Assembly (NCBI GenBank): GCA_020638465.1
Contig: JACKIM010000001.1
Location: 2,116,501-2,180,500, forward strand
Length of the DNA: 64,000 bases
From: Geminicoccaceae bacterium
GTDB lineage: Bacteria > Pseudomonadota > Alphaproteobacteria > Geminicoccales > Geminicoccaceae
Direction: 5' to 3'
Shown here piece by piece: positions 17,836-27,558 of the stretch (its first letter is position 1; each line of letters opens with the position of its first letter). The translations under genes were made by a program, and so were the position numbers. The notes under the pieces were generated by a model, which worked only from the letters and a program-made list of their open reading frames with translations, did no database searches and was not told the origin of the DNA.

Positions 17836-18654
17836 ATGTTGCGGGTTGGAGTGATCGGTTGTGGCGGTCGGATGGGCAGGGCCAACATGGCGGAAATCCT
17901 GTCCACCGAAGGGCTTGAGCTCGTCGGCGGGATCGAACTTCCCGGCAATCCGGTGATCGGTGGGGATCTGGGCGAGCTGGCGGGGCGAGATCCCCTCGGT
18001 ATCAAGGCCGGTACGGACATCGGCTCGCTGTTGACAGCGGCGCATGTGGTCATCGAATTTTCCACACCGGACGCGAGCGTCGCCAATGCGCAACGCTGTG
18101 CTGATGCGGGTTGCGCCCACGTCATCGGAACGACGGGATTGACCGCGGCACATCAGGCGGTGCTGGCCGAGTGCGGACAGCGCATCCCCGTCGTCTGGGC
18201 GGCGAACATGAGCCAGGGGGTCAGCCTGCTGCTGGGGCTGGTCGAACAGGTTGCCCGCGCCCTCGACCCTTCGTTCGACATCGAGATCGTCGAAGCGCAC
18301 CATCGACACAAGGTGGATGCGCCGTCCGGGACGGCCCTCGCACTCGGTGAAGCGGCGGCCAGGGGCCGGGGCGTGGATCTCGCCGAAATCGCCGACCGTG
18401 GCCGCGACGGTCTGACCGGCGCGCGCCAAAGTGGCCATATCGGCTTTGCGGCCATGCGTGGCGGCGATGTCATCGGCGACCACACGGTCCTGTTTGCGGG
18501 TGACGGCGAGCGGATCGAGCTGACGCACAAGGCATCCAGTCGAGAGATCTATTCCCGTGGTGCCGTGCGTGCGGCGCGGTGGGCGGCCTCGCAGCCGCCC
18601 GGGCTCTATGGCATGATCGACGTCCTCGAGCTCAGTAGTCGACGAGAGGCGTGA
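17836..18654 (+). CDS. dapB: 4-hydroxy-tetrahydrodipicolinate reductase
   Basis: 272 residues. NAD(P) motif VGVIGCGGRMGRA at the N-terminus, and the DapB signature EAHHRHKVDAPSGTA (catalytic His and Lys) near residue 155. DapB makes tetrahydrodipicolinate in lysine and diaminopimelate synthesis, in the cytoplasm. Length matches the family. The ATG at 17836 follows GGGGAGGCG. The stop overlaps the convergent DUF4332 gene by 23 bases. No other lysine-pathway gene is nearby. Confidence 0.95.
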   Translation: MLRVGVIGCGGRMGRANMAEILSTEGLELVGGIELPGNPVIGGDLGELAGRDPLGIKAGTDIGSLLTAAHVVIEFSTPDASVANAQRCADAGCAHVIGTTGLTAAHQAVLAECGQRIPVVWAANMSQGVSLLLGLVEQVARALDPSFDIEIVEAHHRHKVDAPSGTALALGEAAARGRGVDLAEIADRGRDGLTGARQSGHIGFAAMRGGDVIGDHTVLFAGDGERIELTHKASSREIYSRGAVRAARWAASQPPGLYGMIDVLELSSRREA

Positions 18655-19084
18655 TCTCCCTTGCCTGGTTGACCCAGTCGAGAACTTCTTCGGAAGTGGG
18701 AGACCGTCGGGCGAGACGTTCCTCCTGATTGTAGGCCCGCAACTCGTCGTGCAGGCGGGCGGGGTCTTGCGCGGCCAGCGACTGGACGTCGCGCACGCCC
18801 AGATCTTCAAGCATCAGGCCGAAGACAGCGCCGATGCCGTTGACCCGCGACATGTCGGCCCGCTGGACCAGCGTGGTCAGCAGATCGAGGTCGAGATTGG
18901 TCATTCTTGCCAGCTGTGCCCGCTTGTCGGCCGTTCCCGCCGCATCGAGAAGCTGGCCGCAGCTGGTGATGCGTCGAGCCTTCAGCACCACGCGTGCCCG
19001 CTGCGGCACGCCACGGAGCTTGCTGATCGGCAGAGAATAGCGTGTACCCGCAGGCCCGAGTGGGCCGGAATCTGACGCCGCCAT
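18632..19084 (-). CDS. DUF4332-type helix-hairpin-helix protein
   Basis: 150 residues. It contains two helix-hairpin-helix-like halves (LDAAGTADKRAQLARMTNLDLDLLTTLVQRADMSRVNGIG...), as in DUF4332 proteins, which resemble DNA-binding HhH modules. The ATG at 19084 is preferred because anything further upstream is IS DNA: the IS66 left end begins 22 bases away. The element therefore landed between this gene's promoter and its start, and expression may now depend on the IS. Confidence 0.65.
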   Translation of the reverse strand: MAASDSGPLGPAGTRYSLPISKLRGVPQRARVVLKARRITSCGQLLDAAGTADKRAQLARMTNLDLDLLTTLVQRADMSRVNGIGAVFGLMLEDLGVRDVQSLAAQDPARLHDELRAYNQEERLARRSPTSEEVLDWVNQAREITPLVDY

Positions 19085-19218
19085 CAATCTGTTCCCTCTA
19101 TCCCTGGTAACCGGTGCAAAAGTCCGGGCGGACTGGATTTTTGAGGCTTGATCTGCGCGCATGGAATAAGAATATGTTCTCGATTCCCAAGAGCGATGGG
19201 ACGTGATTCAAGTTTGTT

Positions 19219-20035
19219 ATGTCCAAGCCCAATGCCACCAACCTCGCCACACTCGGCCTTGATGATCTCCGCGATTTGGTTGCGGCGCTGCTGGAGCGCG
19301 TCGCTTTGCTGGAGGCGGAGAATGCAGCATTGCGGGATGAGATTGCCCGGCTCAAGGGGCTGAAAGGGCGGCCGAAGATCAAACCGTCGGGGATGGCAGC
19401 GAAGGCCGGAACATCGACGGCCACAGGCAAGCGAGGCGGCAAGGGCAAGCGGGGTGGTTCGTCGAAGGCCAGCCGGCGGGTTCCTGTGGTGAGCGAGGAG
19501 CAGAAGCTCGGGGTTGAGGCGCCGCCCGGCTCGCGGTTCAAGGGGTATGAGGATTTTGTCGTGCAGGATCTGCGGCTGGAGAGCCGGGTGATCCGCTATC
19601 GCCAGGAGCGCTGGATGACGCCGGACGGGCGAACGGTGACAGCGCCGTTGCCCCAGGGCTTGTGCGGGCATTTCGGGCCTGAACTGGTGCGGTTCATCAT
19701 TCTGCAGCACGTCCAGGGCCAGGTCACGACGGAACGCTTGACGGCGATGCTGAACGAGATCGGCATCGTCATTTCCAAGTGCCAGGTCATCCGGCTGTTG
19801 AACAATGATCCAGGCGATTTGCATGACGAGGCCACGGAGCTGTTCCGCGCCGGTCTCGAGAGCGCGAAATGGATCACCGTCGATGACACCGGCGCCCGGC
19901 ATGGCGCCAAAAACGGCTTCACCACCCAGATCGGCGATGACCGCTTCACCCACTTCGCGACGACGTTTTCCAAGAGCCGGGTGAATTTTCTCGAACTGCT
20001 GCGCGCCGGTCATGGCGGTTATGTCCTCAATGACG
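19219..20035 (+). pseudogene. IS66 transposase, 5' half (split by insertion)
   Basis: Encodes residues 1-272 of a 532-residue transposase: an N-terminal leucine-zipper-like coiled coil (LVAALLERVALLEAENAALRDEIA), a basic linker, a zinc-finger-like region and the start of the DDE domain (ITVDDTGARHGAKNG). It runs into the IS256 insertion at 20036. Joining 19219-20035 to 21369-22150 restores exactly the 533-codon frame of copy 2, so the insertion is the only visible lesion. Confidence 0.9.
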
Positions 20036-21360
20036 GGGCCTGTCAGGAATTTCGTGTACGGGCGATGAATTGATCATGATTTTCAGGCGGCCCGGAGGCG
20101 GTCTTCGAAGAGAATGGCGAACTGTGCCTTGGCCATGGCCCATTCGCGTGGCGGCATTCTCCACTCCTTTTCGGCCAGGTTCAAGACCAGGAAGAGCAGC
20201 TTCATGGCGCTCTCGTCATTCGGGAAATGACCACGGGTTCGCACCGCGCGTCGCAGTTTGCTGTTCAGGGCTTCGATCGCGTTGGTGGTGTAGATGATCC
20301 GGCGAACGTCGTCGGCAAAGGCGAAGAACGGAATGACGGCCTGCCAGTTGCGACGCCAGGACATGGCAATGGCCGGGTATTTTTGCCCCCAAATTCCAGC
20401 ATCGAACGCCTCCAGCGCCGCCATTCCGGCGTCGGCGTCCTTGGCCCGGTAGACGGTCTTCAGCTCGGCGGCGACGGCCCGGCGGTCCTTGTAGCTGACG
20501 AAATCCAATGAGTTGCGGATCAGATGAACGATGCAGGTCTGGACCTGGGTCTGCGGGAACACGGCCGTGATCGCCTCCGGAAACCCCTTCAGGCCATCGA
20601 CGATCGCGATCAGGATATCCTCGATGCCCCGGTTTTTCAGCTCGTTCATCACCCGCAGCCAGAATTTCGCGCCCTCTGTCTGTTCGATCCAGAGCCCGAG
20701 GATCTCCTTCTGGCCGTCGAGCCGAACGCCGAGCGCGACATAGACCGCCTTGTTGCGGACCATCCCCTCGTCGCGGATCTTGACCCTCAAGGCATCGAAA
20801 AAGACCAGCGGATAAAGGCTTTCCAGCGGCCGGTTCTGCCATTCGGCAACCTCGTCCAGGATGTCGTCGGTCACGGCACTGATCAGCTCGGGGGAGACGT
20901 CAACGCCATAAATCTCGTCCAGATGACCGCGGATCTCCCTGACCGTCATGCCGCGGGCGTACATCGAGATGATCTTTTCGTCGAAGCCCGGCAGTCGCCG
21001 GCGATATTTCGCGATGAGCTGCGGATCAAAGGTCGATAACCGGTCACGTGGCACCGCAATCCCGAACTTGCCACTGTCCGTGATCACCGTCTTGGAGCTG
21101 TAGCCATTGCGGCTGTTGGATTTCCCCTCGCTCGCTTCGCCAGCCAGGTGATGATCCATCTCGGCGTTCAACGCCCGCTCGGCCAATTGCCGTTTGAGCT
21201 CATCAAGCAATCCTCCCTTGTCGAACAGCGTCGAGGGATCTTGCCCAACAAGCAACTGGTCGATCAGTCGCTCACGTTGCGTAGGCTTCTTGCGTGCTGG
21301 CATGTGATGGTTCCTCTCTTTCCATCATCATCGCCCGTACACGAAATTCCTGACAGGCCC
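20036..21360 (-). mobile_element. IS256-family element inside the IS66 transposase gene
   Basis: A 1325-bp element with ~33-bp terminal inverted repeats that begin GGGCCTGTCAGGAATTTC at both ends. The 8-bp duplication CAATGACG flanks it at 20028-20035 and 21361-21368. The target is intact in the second IS66 copy, which confirms the boundaries. Its transposase runs opposite to the IS66 gene. Confidence 0.95.
20083..21303 (-). CDS. IS256-family (mutator-type) transposase
   Basis: 406 residues, full length for the family. DDE residues fall in the expected segments: YPLVFFDALRVKIRD (first Asp), IAIVDGLKGFPEAI (second Asp) and TTNAIEALNSKLRRAVRTRG (Glu), with the Y-2-R-type C-x-x-H context TCIVHLIRNS between. 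ATG follows GAGAGGAACC. No frameshift or stop is seen, so it is probably active. Confidence 0.95.
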   Translation of the reverse strand: MPARKKPTQRERLIDQLLVGQDPSTLFDKGGLLDELKRQLAERALNAEMDHHLAGEASEGKSNSRNGYSSKTVITDSGKFGIAVPRDRLSTFDPQLIAKYRRRLPGFDEKIISMYARGMTVREIRGHLDEIYGVDVSPELISAVTDDILDEVAEWQNRPLESLYPLVFFDALRVKIRDEGMVRNKAVYVALGVRLDGQKEILGLWIEQTEGAKFWLRVMNELKNRGIEDILIAIVDGLKGFPEAITAVFPQTQVQTCIVHLIRNSLDFVSYKDRRAVAAELKTVYRAKDADAGMAALEAFDAGIWGQKYPAIAMSWRRNWQAVIPFFAFADDVRRIIYTTNAIEALNSKLRRAVRTRGHFPNDESAMKLLFLVLNLAEKEWRMPPREWAMAKAQFAILFEDRLRAA

Positions 21361-21368
21361 CAATGACG

Positions 21369-22150
21369 ACGCCTTCAGCTACATGCGCAAACATGCGCTG
21401 GCAGGCTCCGTGATCGCCCGGCTGGAGGCGCATGACACCAGGACATTCGCCGATCGCGGCGCCTTCTCGGCCCATCTGGGCGAACTCGGTATCGATCAAC
21501 TCGATGTTCACCCCGACCCGGTCAAAATCGCCACCGAGGCCGCACTGTGGGGCAGCATCCACCACCACGGTCTGCTGAACGATACCGTCATCGTCTCCGA
21601 TGGCGCCGGACAGTTCCGCGTCGGCCAACATGCACTCTGTTGGGTTCATGCCGAGCGCCTGATCCACAAGCTCGTCGGCTTCAATGAAAGCCAAAGACGT
21701 GCCATCGATCTCCTCCGCCAGCTCGTCTGGTGGTTCTACGCCGATCTCAAGGCTTACAAACAAGCCCCGCAAAGGTCGCGAGCTGCCCAGCTCCGTGCCC
21801 GCTTCGACCGCATCTTCAAGCGCAAGACCGGTTTCGCCACCCTCGATCGCCTGCTCGCACGCCTGCATGCCCGCAAACCGGAACTCCTCCTGGTCCTCGA
21901 CCGACCCGAAATCCCCCTGCACACCAACGGCTCGGAAAACGACATCCGCTGCCACGTCACCAAACGCAAGATCTCCGGCGGCACCTGGTCCGATGCCGGC
22001 CGTCAGGCACGCGATACCCTGCTCGGCTGCATGAAAACCTGCCAGAAACTCGACGTCTCCTTCTTCCAGCTCCTCGGCCACCGACTCGCCGTACCATACA
22101 CGACAGAAATCCCACCACTCGCCCAGCTCGTCACCGCCGCCAAGGTCTGA
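21369..22150 (+). pseudogene. IS66 transposase, 3' half (split by insertion)
   Basis: Continues the split transposase from the target duplication to the stop at 22150: the rest of the DDE_Tnp_IS66 domain (VSDGAGQFRVGQHALCWVHAERL, TNGSENDIRCHVTKRKISGG with the catalytic Glu) and the C-terminal IS66 tail (LLGCMKTCQKLDVSFFQLLGHRL). The sequence agrees with the intact copy at 46014-47612, which could supply transposase for this copy in trans. Confidence 0.9.
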
Positions 22151-22183
22151 TCGCCCGGACTTTTGCACCGGTTACTATCCCTG

Positions 22184-22665
22184 TCATTTTTCGAACGAGG
22201 GCGGGTGCTCGATGATCAATCCGGCAGTTGTACTGGATCCATGCCGGCCGGGATTTCCATCAATGGATTCCCACCCCCGACATGGTGAATTGCAAGATGC
22301 GGGCCAGACATTGTCATGGAAATGAACGTGAAATAATTAATAGGAAAAAATAGAAAAAATGGAATCTATATATCAATAAAATCGAATAGTGTTGTGTAGA
22401 ATTTTAACCTAGATAGCTCGCAATTTATTTTGAAATTCGCTTTTTTGTACCCATAAGCATAGCTTAAGCGTAAAATTTCGACCGATGGCATGGTCGCCTT
22501 TTGATAATGATTTTCAAACTGGTCGACGAAGGCTTGAAGTTGCCTGCTTCGACGATATGGAAGCGTCTGCGGCGAAAAAAAATCGACGACGCACAGCTGT
22601 GCAATCGAGATTTCGTAAAAAAACTCGACGGTTGACTGGCGGAATTTCGCGTGCCCGGGAAGGGG
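22184..22665. other. Intergenic region with an AT-rich block
   Basis: No gene is supported. Bases ~22320-22460 are strongly AT-rich with A-runs and T-runs, in sharp contrast to the surroundings. This could be a former promoter region of the DUF4332 gene or a small foreign remnant. An open frame at 22485-22706 lacks a ribosome site and looks spurious. Confidence 0.4.
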
Positions 22666-23148
22666 TCAGCGCGTGCCGGAACGGAAGCGCGCGAGTGCCT
22701 CGATGAGCGCGTCGGCGAAGTCGAGCCGGTCTTCCGGTGTCAGAAACTGTCCAAGACGCAGGTGATTGCCGTGGCTGCTGACGACGACAAGGCTCGTGCG
22801 CGAGGGCGGGCGATCGATCTCGACACGTGCCCAGTAGGGTTCAAGGCGCCAGCTTCGGGAATTACCCGAACCGTCAACGGCCTCGATGTGAAGGCCTTCA
22901 TCATCGAGCGTGACGCGCTGGTGGCGCCGCGCTTCCCTTTGCGCCCAGCGGAATGCCACGAAAAGCAGGACGACATCCAGTCCGAGAAATCCCGAAATGG
23001 GCCATGCACCCATGGAGATGAAGATCAGGGACATCGTTGACACGACCAGACTCACCCCGCCCATCAGCAACACAAAGGTTCGTGGCGAAACCGGCTGGTT
23101 GGGGTAGAGGATGGCCTCGAAATGCTGCGTGGTCGAACGGTCGATCAA
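22666..23148 (-). CDS. DUF2244 family membrane protein
   Basis: 160 residues. Two hydrophobic helices at residues ~25-65 (TFVLLMGGVSLVVSTMSLIFISMG and FLGLDVVLLFVAFRWA) are followed by a soluble domain with the DUF2244 pattern (EGLHIEAVDGSG, WARVEIDRP, SHGNHLRLGQFLTPEDRLDFADALIEAL). Function is unknown in the family, which in alphaproteobacteria often neighbours cytochrome oxidase or nth genes. It is divergent from nth; the shared promoter gap is ~95 bases. Confidence 0.85.
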   Translation of the reverse strand: MIDRSTTQHFEAILYPNQPVSPRTFVLLMGGVSLVVSTMSLIFISMGAWPISGFLGLDVVLLFVAFRWAQREARRHQRVTLDDEGLHIEAVDGSGNSRSWRLEPYWARVEIDRPPSRTSLVVVSSHGNHLRLGQFLTPEDRLDFADALIEALARFRSGTR

Positions 23149-23243
23149 GATCGGTCTTCCGTGGTCGGGCGGCTGCCGGCGGCACTATGGCGATGCGGGG
23201 CACTCGCGCCAAGTCGAAACCGCAAAACGGAGAAATCAACACC

Positions 23244-23876
23244 ATGCGCAATGTCGATGTCGAGCGATTTTTTGCCCGATTGTGCGAAACCAATCCCAAT
23301 CCGCGTACCGAGCTGCACTATCGTGATCCCTTTACACTGCTTGCGGCCGTGATGCTGTCGGCTCAGGCGACTGATGTTGGCGTGAACAAGGCCACCGCGC
23401 GGCTTTTCGCCGAAGCGGACACGCCACAGGCGATGGTGGATCTGGGCGAGGAGAGAGTTCGCGACCTGATCAAGACGATCGGGCTCTTCCGCAACAAGGC
23501 CCGGAACCTGATCGAGCTTTCCCGCATCCTCGTGGAGCGTCATGGCGGCGTGGTTCCCAGGGAGCGCGAAGCGCTCGAAGCCCTGCCGGGAGTAGGGCGC
23601 AAGACGGCCAATGTCGTGCTCAACGAGGCGTTCGGCGAACCCACGATCGCCGTCGATACCCACATCTTCCGGCTGGGGAACCGAACCGGCCTGGCGCCCG
23701 GCAGGACGGCGCGCGAGGTCGAGGACAGGCTCCTCGAGGTCGTCCCGGAAGCCTATCGCAAGGGCGCGCATCACTGGCTGATCCTGCACGGCCGCTATGT
23801 GTGCAAGGCGCGCAGACCCGACTGCCCGAACTGCGCAGTCCGGGATATCTGCCAGTTCGGGGAAAAAGTCGAATGA
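23244..23876 (+). CDS. nth: Endonuclease III
   Basis: 210 residues. The HhH motif LPGVGRKTANVVLNEAFG carries catalytic Lys; the catalytic Asp is in AVDTHIFRLGNR. The 4Fe-4S ligands are spaced C-x6-C-x2-C-x5-C at the C-terminus (CKARRPDCPNCAVRDIC). It removes oxidised pyrimidines and nicks abasic sites in base-excision repair. The ATG at 23244 gives family-typical length; an upstream in-frame ATG at 23193 would add 17 residues without clear support. Confidence 0.95.
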   Translation: MRNVDVERFFARLCETNPNPRTELHYRDPFTLLAAVMLSAQATDVGVNKATARLFAEADTPQAMVDLGEERVRDLIKTIGLFRNKARNLIELSRILVERHGGVVPREREALEALPGVGRKTANVVLNEAFGEPTIAVDTHIFRLGNRTGLAPGRTAREVEDRLLEVVPEAYRKGAHHWLILHGRYVCKARRPDCPNCAVRDICQFGEKVE

Positions 23877-24369
23877 CGATGGACGGCCGACCGCTGCACG
23901 GGAAATTTACCATATGTCAAAATATTCGACATGTCTGGAAGGGTATTCCGTTCCACAATGCTGGAGCGACGCAGCTTCCGGTCATGTACAAGGTGTGGAA
24001 TTGCCCGATTTGTCGCGAATAACGCCGCAAGTTATTTGGGTTTTTCAAAGAAAGCAATCATAAGGTAAATATAAATAGTTTTCAATCATCTTGAGCGATT
24101 GATACCGTTTCGGTGATCGCAATTGCCTGATGTAAGAGTTTGCGACATTCGCGGTTTCGGGCGAACTTTGCCAAGGTTGAAACCTGTGTGCTTCATGGAC
24201 TGCCGTCCAATGGCGAAGTGCGGCGATCGTCACATGACGTCGCGAGAGGCGGGATCCGGCTCTCCGGTCCGGGGCAGTCCGCCGGTGCGGGACGACACCC
24301 CGCAATATCCGCCAACGATCCCGAGAGTGAAAATATGGGGTGGCCAACGCGAACAAACGCTACTATGCA
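23877..24369. other. Long promoter region before the alpha-glucoside operon
   Basis: No gene supported. A weak hairpin (AATAAC 24018-24023, GTTATT 24031-24036) followed by a T-rich stretch may end nth transcription. The region is more AT-rich than the coding DNA around it. The operator palindrome lies at its right edge. Confidence 0.4.
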
Positions 24370-24387
24370 TTCCAAAGCGCTTTGGAA
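24370..24387 (+). promoter_or_regulatory. LacI-family-type operator palindrome
   Basis: TTCCAAAGCGCTTTGGAA is a perfect 18-bp palindrome centred on the CG that LacI/GalR-family repressors recognise (AAAGCGCTTT core). It lies 30 bases before the ATG of the binding-protein gene, a repressor position. The cognate regulator (AglR-like) is not in the window. Confidence 0.75.
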
Positions 24388-24416
24388 CATATAAACAGGT
24401 TGCGAAAGGGAGGAAC

Positions 24417-25676
24417 ATGAAAGGTTCGCTTCGCACAAGCCTTCTTGCGTTGATGGCCTTTGGTGCCGTTGCCGGATCAGCTGGCGCGGCCCAACTTTCG
24501 GTTGTCAGCGGTGCCGTCGGCAATGACATTGAGGAACTCCGGCGCCAGCTCGACATTTTCGAGGAGAAGACGGGCAACACGGTCGAAATCGTGACCATGC
24601 CCCCGTCGACCACTGACCAGTTCTCCCAGTATCGACTGTGGCTTTCCGCCCAGAATTCCGACATTGACGTCTATCGCACCGATGTCATCTGGGCGCCGCA
24701 GCTGGCCGAGCATCTTGTCGACCTGACCGAGGCGGCGGCCGATGTGACCGGCGAGCACTTCCCGGCGATCATCGAAAGCCAGACGGTCGATGGCCGTCTC
24801 GTCGCGATGCCGATCTTCACCGACGCGCCTGCCCTCTACTACCGCAAGGACCTTCTCGAAAAGCACGGCAAGGAACCGCCGAAGACCTGGGACGAGCTCG
24901 CGGAGACGGCCAAAGCCGTGGTCGAAGGCGAGGGTTCTGCCGACCTGTTCGGTTTCGTCTTTCAGGGGGCCGCCTACGAGGGGCTGACCTGCGACGCGCT
25001 GGAATGGGTGAAGTCGAACGGCGGCGGCCAGGTCGTCGAGGCCGATGGCACGATCTCGATCAACAACGAGAACGCCGCAGCCGCTCTCGATCGTGTCCGG
25101 AGCTGGATCGGGTCGGTCGCTCCCGAGGGCGTCCTCGGTTACAAGGAGGAAGACAGCCGCGGTGTCTGGCAGACCGGGAATGCGGTCTTCATGCGCAACT
25201 GGCCTTATGCCTATGCGCTCAGCAATGGCGACGACAGCGCGGTGAAGGACAAGTTCGACGTTGTGCCGCTGCCGGCGGGCGATAATGACGGCGGCAGTGC
25301 GGCGACGCTGGGCGGCTGGAACCTTGCCGTTTCGCGCTATTCCGACGAGCAGGAAGCCTCCATCGAGCTGGTCAAGTTCCTGGCCTCGGCGGAGATGCAG
25401 AAGGAACGCGCGATCAATTCGTCGCGTCTGCCGACCATCGCATCCCTGTATGAGGACAAGGATATCCTCGCCGAGCAGCCTGTCATCGGCAAGTGGTTGC
25501 CGATCTTCCAGCAGGCGGTTCCGCGTCCCTCGGCACCGACCAAGGGCAATTACAACCAGGTCAGCCAGGAGTTCTGGACAGCCGTCCACAAGACCCTTTC
25601 CGGAGAAGGTTCCGGCGCCGACAATCTCGCCGACCTGGAAAAGAAGCTGAAGCGCATCCGCCGTTCGGGCTGGTGA
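24417..25676 (+). CDS. ABC transporter solute-binding protein, alpha-glucoside (trehalose/maltose/sucrose) type
   Basis: 419 residues with a signal peptide (MKGSLRTSLLALMAFGAVAGSAGA). The mature part is a family-1 extracellular binding protein (TVEIVTMPPSTTDQFSQYRLWLSA, IDVYRTDVIWAPQLAEHLVDL, LYYRKDLLEKHGKEPPKTWDEL), close in pattern to ThuE/AglE. It would deliver sugar to the two permeases downstream. ATG follows GGGAGG. The five-gene order (binding protein, two permeases, GH13 glucosidase, ATPase) says the sugar is an alpha-glucoside that is hydrolysed inside the cell. Confidence 0.88.
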   Translation: MKGSLRTSLLALMAFGAVAGSAGAAQLSVVSGAVGNDIEELRRQLDIFEEKTGNTVEIVTMPPSTTDQFSQYRLWLSAQNSDIDVYRTDVIWAPQLAEHLVDLTEAAADVTGEHFPAIIESQTVDGRLVAMPIFTDAPALYYRKDLLEKHGKEPPKTWDELAETAKAVVEGEGSADLFGFVFQGAAYEGLTCDALEWVKSNGGGQVVEADGTISINNENAAAALDRVRSWIGSVAPEGVLGYKEEDSRGVWQTGNAVFMRNWPYAYALSNGDDSAVKDKFDVVPLPAGDNDGGSAATLGGWNLAVSRYSDEQEASIELVKFLASAEMQKERAINSSRLPTIASLYEDKDILAEQPVIGKWLPIFQQAVPRPSAPTKGNYNQVSQEFWTAVHKTLSGEGSGADNLADLEKKLKRIRRSGW

Positions 25677-25788
25677 CCGCAAGCGTCGTCCGACCGCAAT
25701 AGCGCGTGACGGCGGGGCGCCGGTGCGTCCCGTCGTCACTGCCCATCATGAAATCGCCTGAGGCGGATAGCGTTGGGGAGGGTTAGTC

Positions 25789-26720
25789 ATGGCCGGTCAA
25801 TCGCAATTGACCCAAGAAAAAGTCCGGGCAGCGTGGCTGTTCCTGCTGCCGATGATGGTCATCCTGGCCGTCGTGGCAGGCTGGCCGCTGCTGCGAACGA
25901 TCTACCTGGGCTTCACGGACGCGAAGCTGTCCAGCATCAACAGCGCGCAGTGGATCGGTTTCGAAAACTACCTTTTCTATCTGGACTATGGCGATGGCGA
26001 AGGTGAGTGGATCGGTCTGCTTGCCGATCCGACCTGGTGGAGATCGGTCTGGAACACGGTCTACTTCACGATCATCTCGGTCACGCTGGAGACGGCACTT
26101 GGGCTGATCGTCGCCCTTGTCCTCAATGCCCAGTTCTTCGGCCGTGGCTTCATACGGGCGGCGATCCTGGTCCCGTGGGCCATACCCACCATCGTTTCGG
26201 CCAAGATGTGGGCGTGGATGATGAACGACCAGTTCGGCATCCTCAATGACCTCCTCATGAAGATCGGCCTCATCAGCCAGCCGATCGCCTGGACGGCTTC
26301 GCCGGACACGGCAATGATCGCGGTGATCATCGTCGATGTGTGGAAGACCACGCCGTTCATGGCACTGCTCATCCTTGCCGGCCTGCAGATGGTTCCGGGC
26401 GACATCTACGAGGCGGCGAAGCTCGACGGCGTCCATCCGGTGAAGACCTTCTTCAAGGTGACACTGCCGCTCATCCGTCCCGCGGTCATGGTGGCCGTCA
26501 TCTTCCGGGCGCTCGACAGCCTGCGCATCTTCGACCTGATCTACGTGCTGACGCCAGGTACCGAATCGACCAAGACGATGTCGGTCTATGCCCAGGAAAA
26601 CCTCTTCGCCTTCGACAACTTCGCCTACGGCTCGGCCGCATCGACGCTGCTGTTCCTGATTATCGCGACGATCACCATCGCCTACATCAAGATCGGCCGT
26701 CTCAATCTCGGTGGAGACAA

Positions 26721-26724
<4 letters not shown>
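25789..26724 (+). CDS. ABC transporter permease, sugar (MalF/ThuF type)
   Basis: 311 residues with six predicted helices and the EAA loop YEAAKLDGVHPVKTFFKVTLPLIRP, which docks the ATPase. N-terminal helix WLFLLPMMVILAVVAGWPLL is typical of MalF-type sugar permeases without the large periplasmic loop. Its stop TGA overlaps the next start (ATGATGA context at 26721). It pairs with the permease downstream. Confidence 0.9.
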
Positions 26725-27554
<830 letters not shown>

Positions 27555-27558
27555 GATC

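Larger units (their letters stand above)
19107..22175 (+). mobile_element. IS66-family element, copy 1, interrupted by an IS256-family element
   Basis: The ends are inverted repeats: GTAACCGGTGCAAAAGTCC at 19107 and its reverse complement ending at 22175. The 8-bp target duplication TATCCCTG is present at 19099-19106 and 22176-22183, matching the IS66 family's 8-bp habit. Only the large transposase gene is present, without tnpA/tnpB, as in the ISBst12-like subgroup. Without the inserted element and its duplicated target the length would be 1736 bp, the same as copy 2 at 45989-47724. Confidence 0.93.

Noticed and set aside
22485..22706. Possible small basic protein gene
   Set aside because: No ribosome site, AT-rich upstream, and overlap with the DUF2244 3' end; likely chance.
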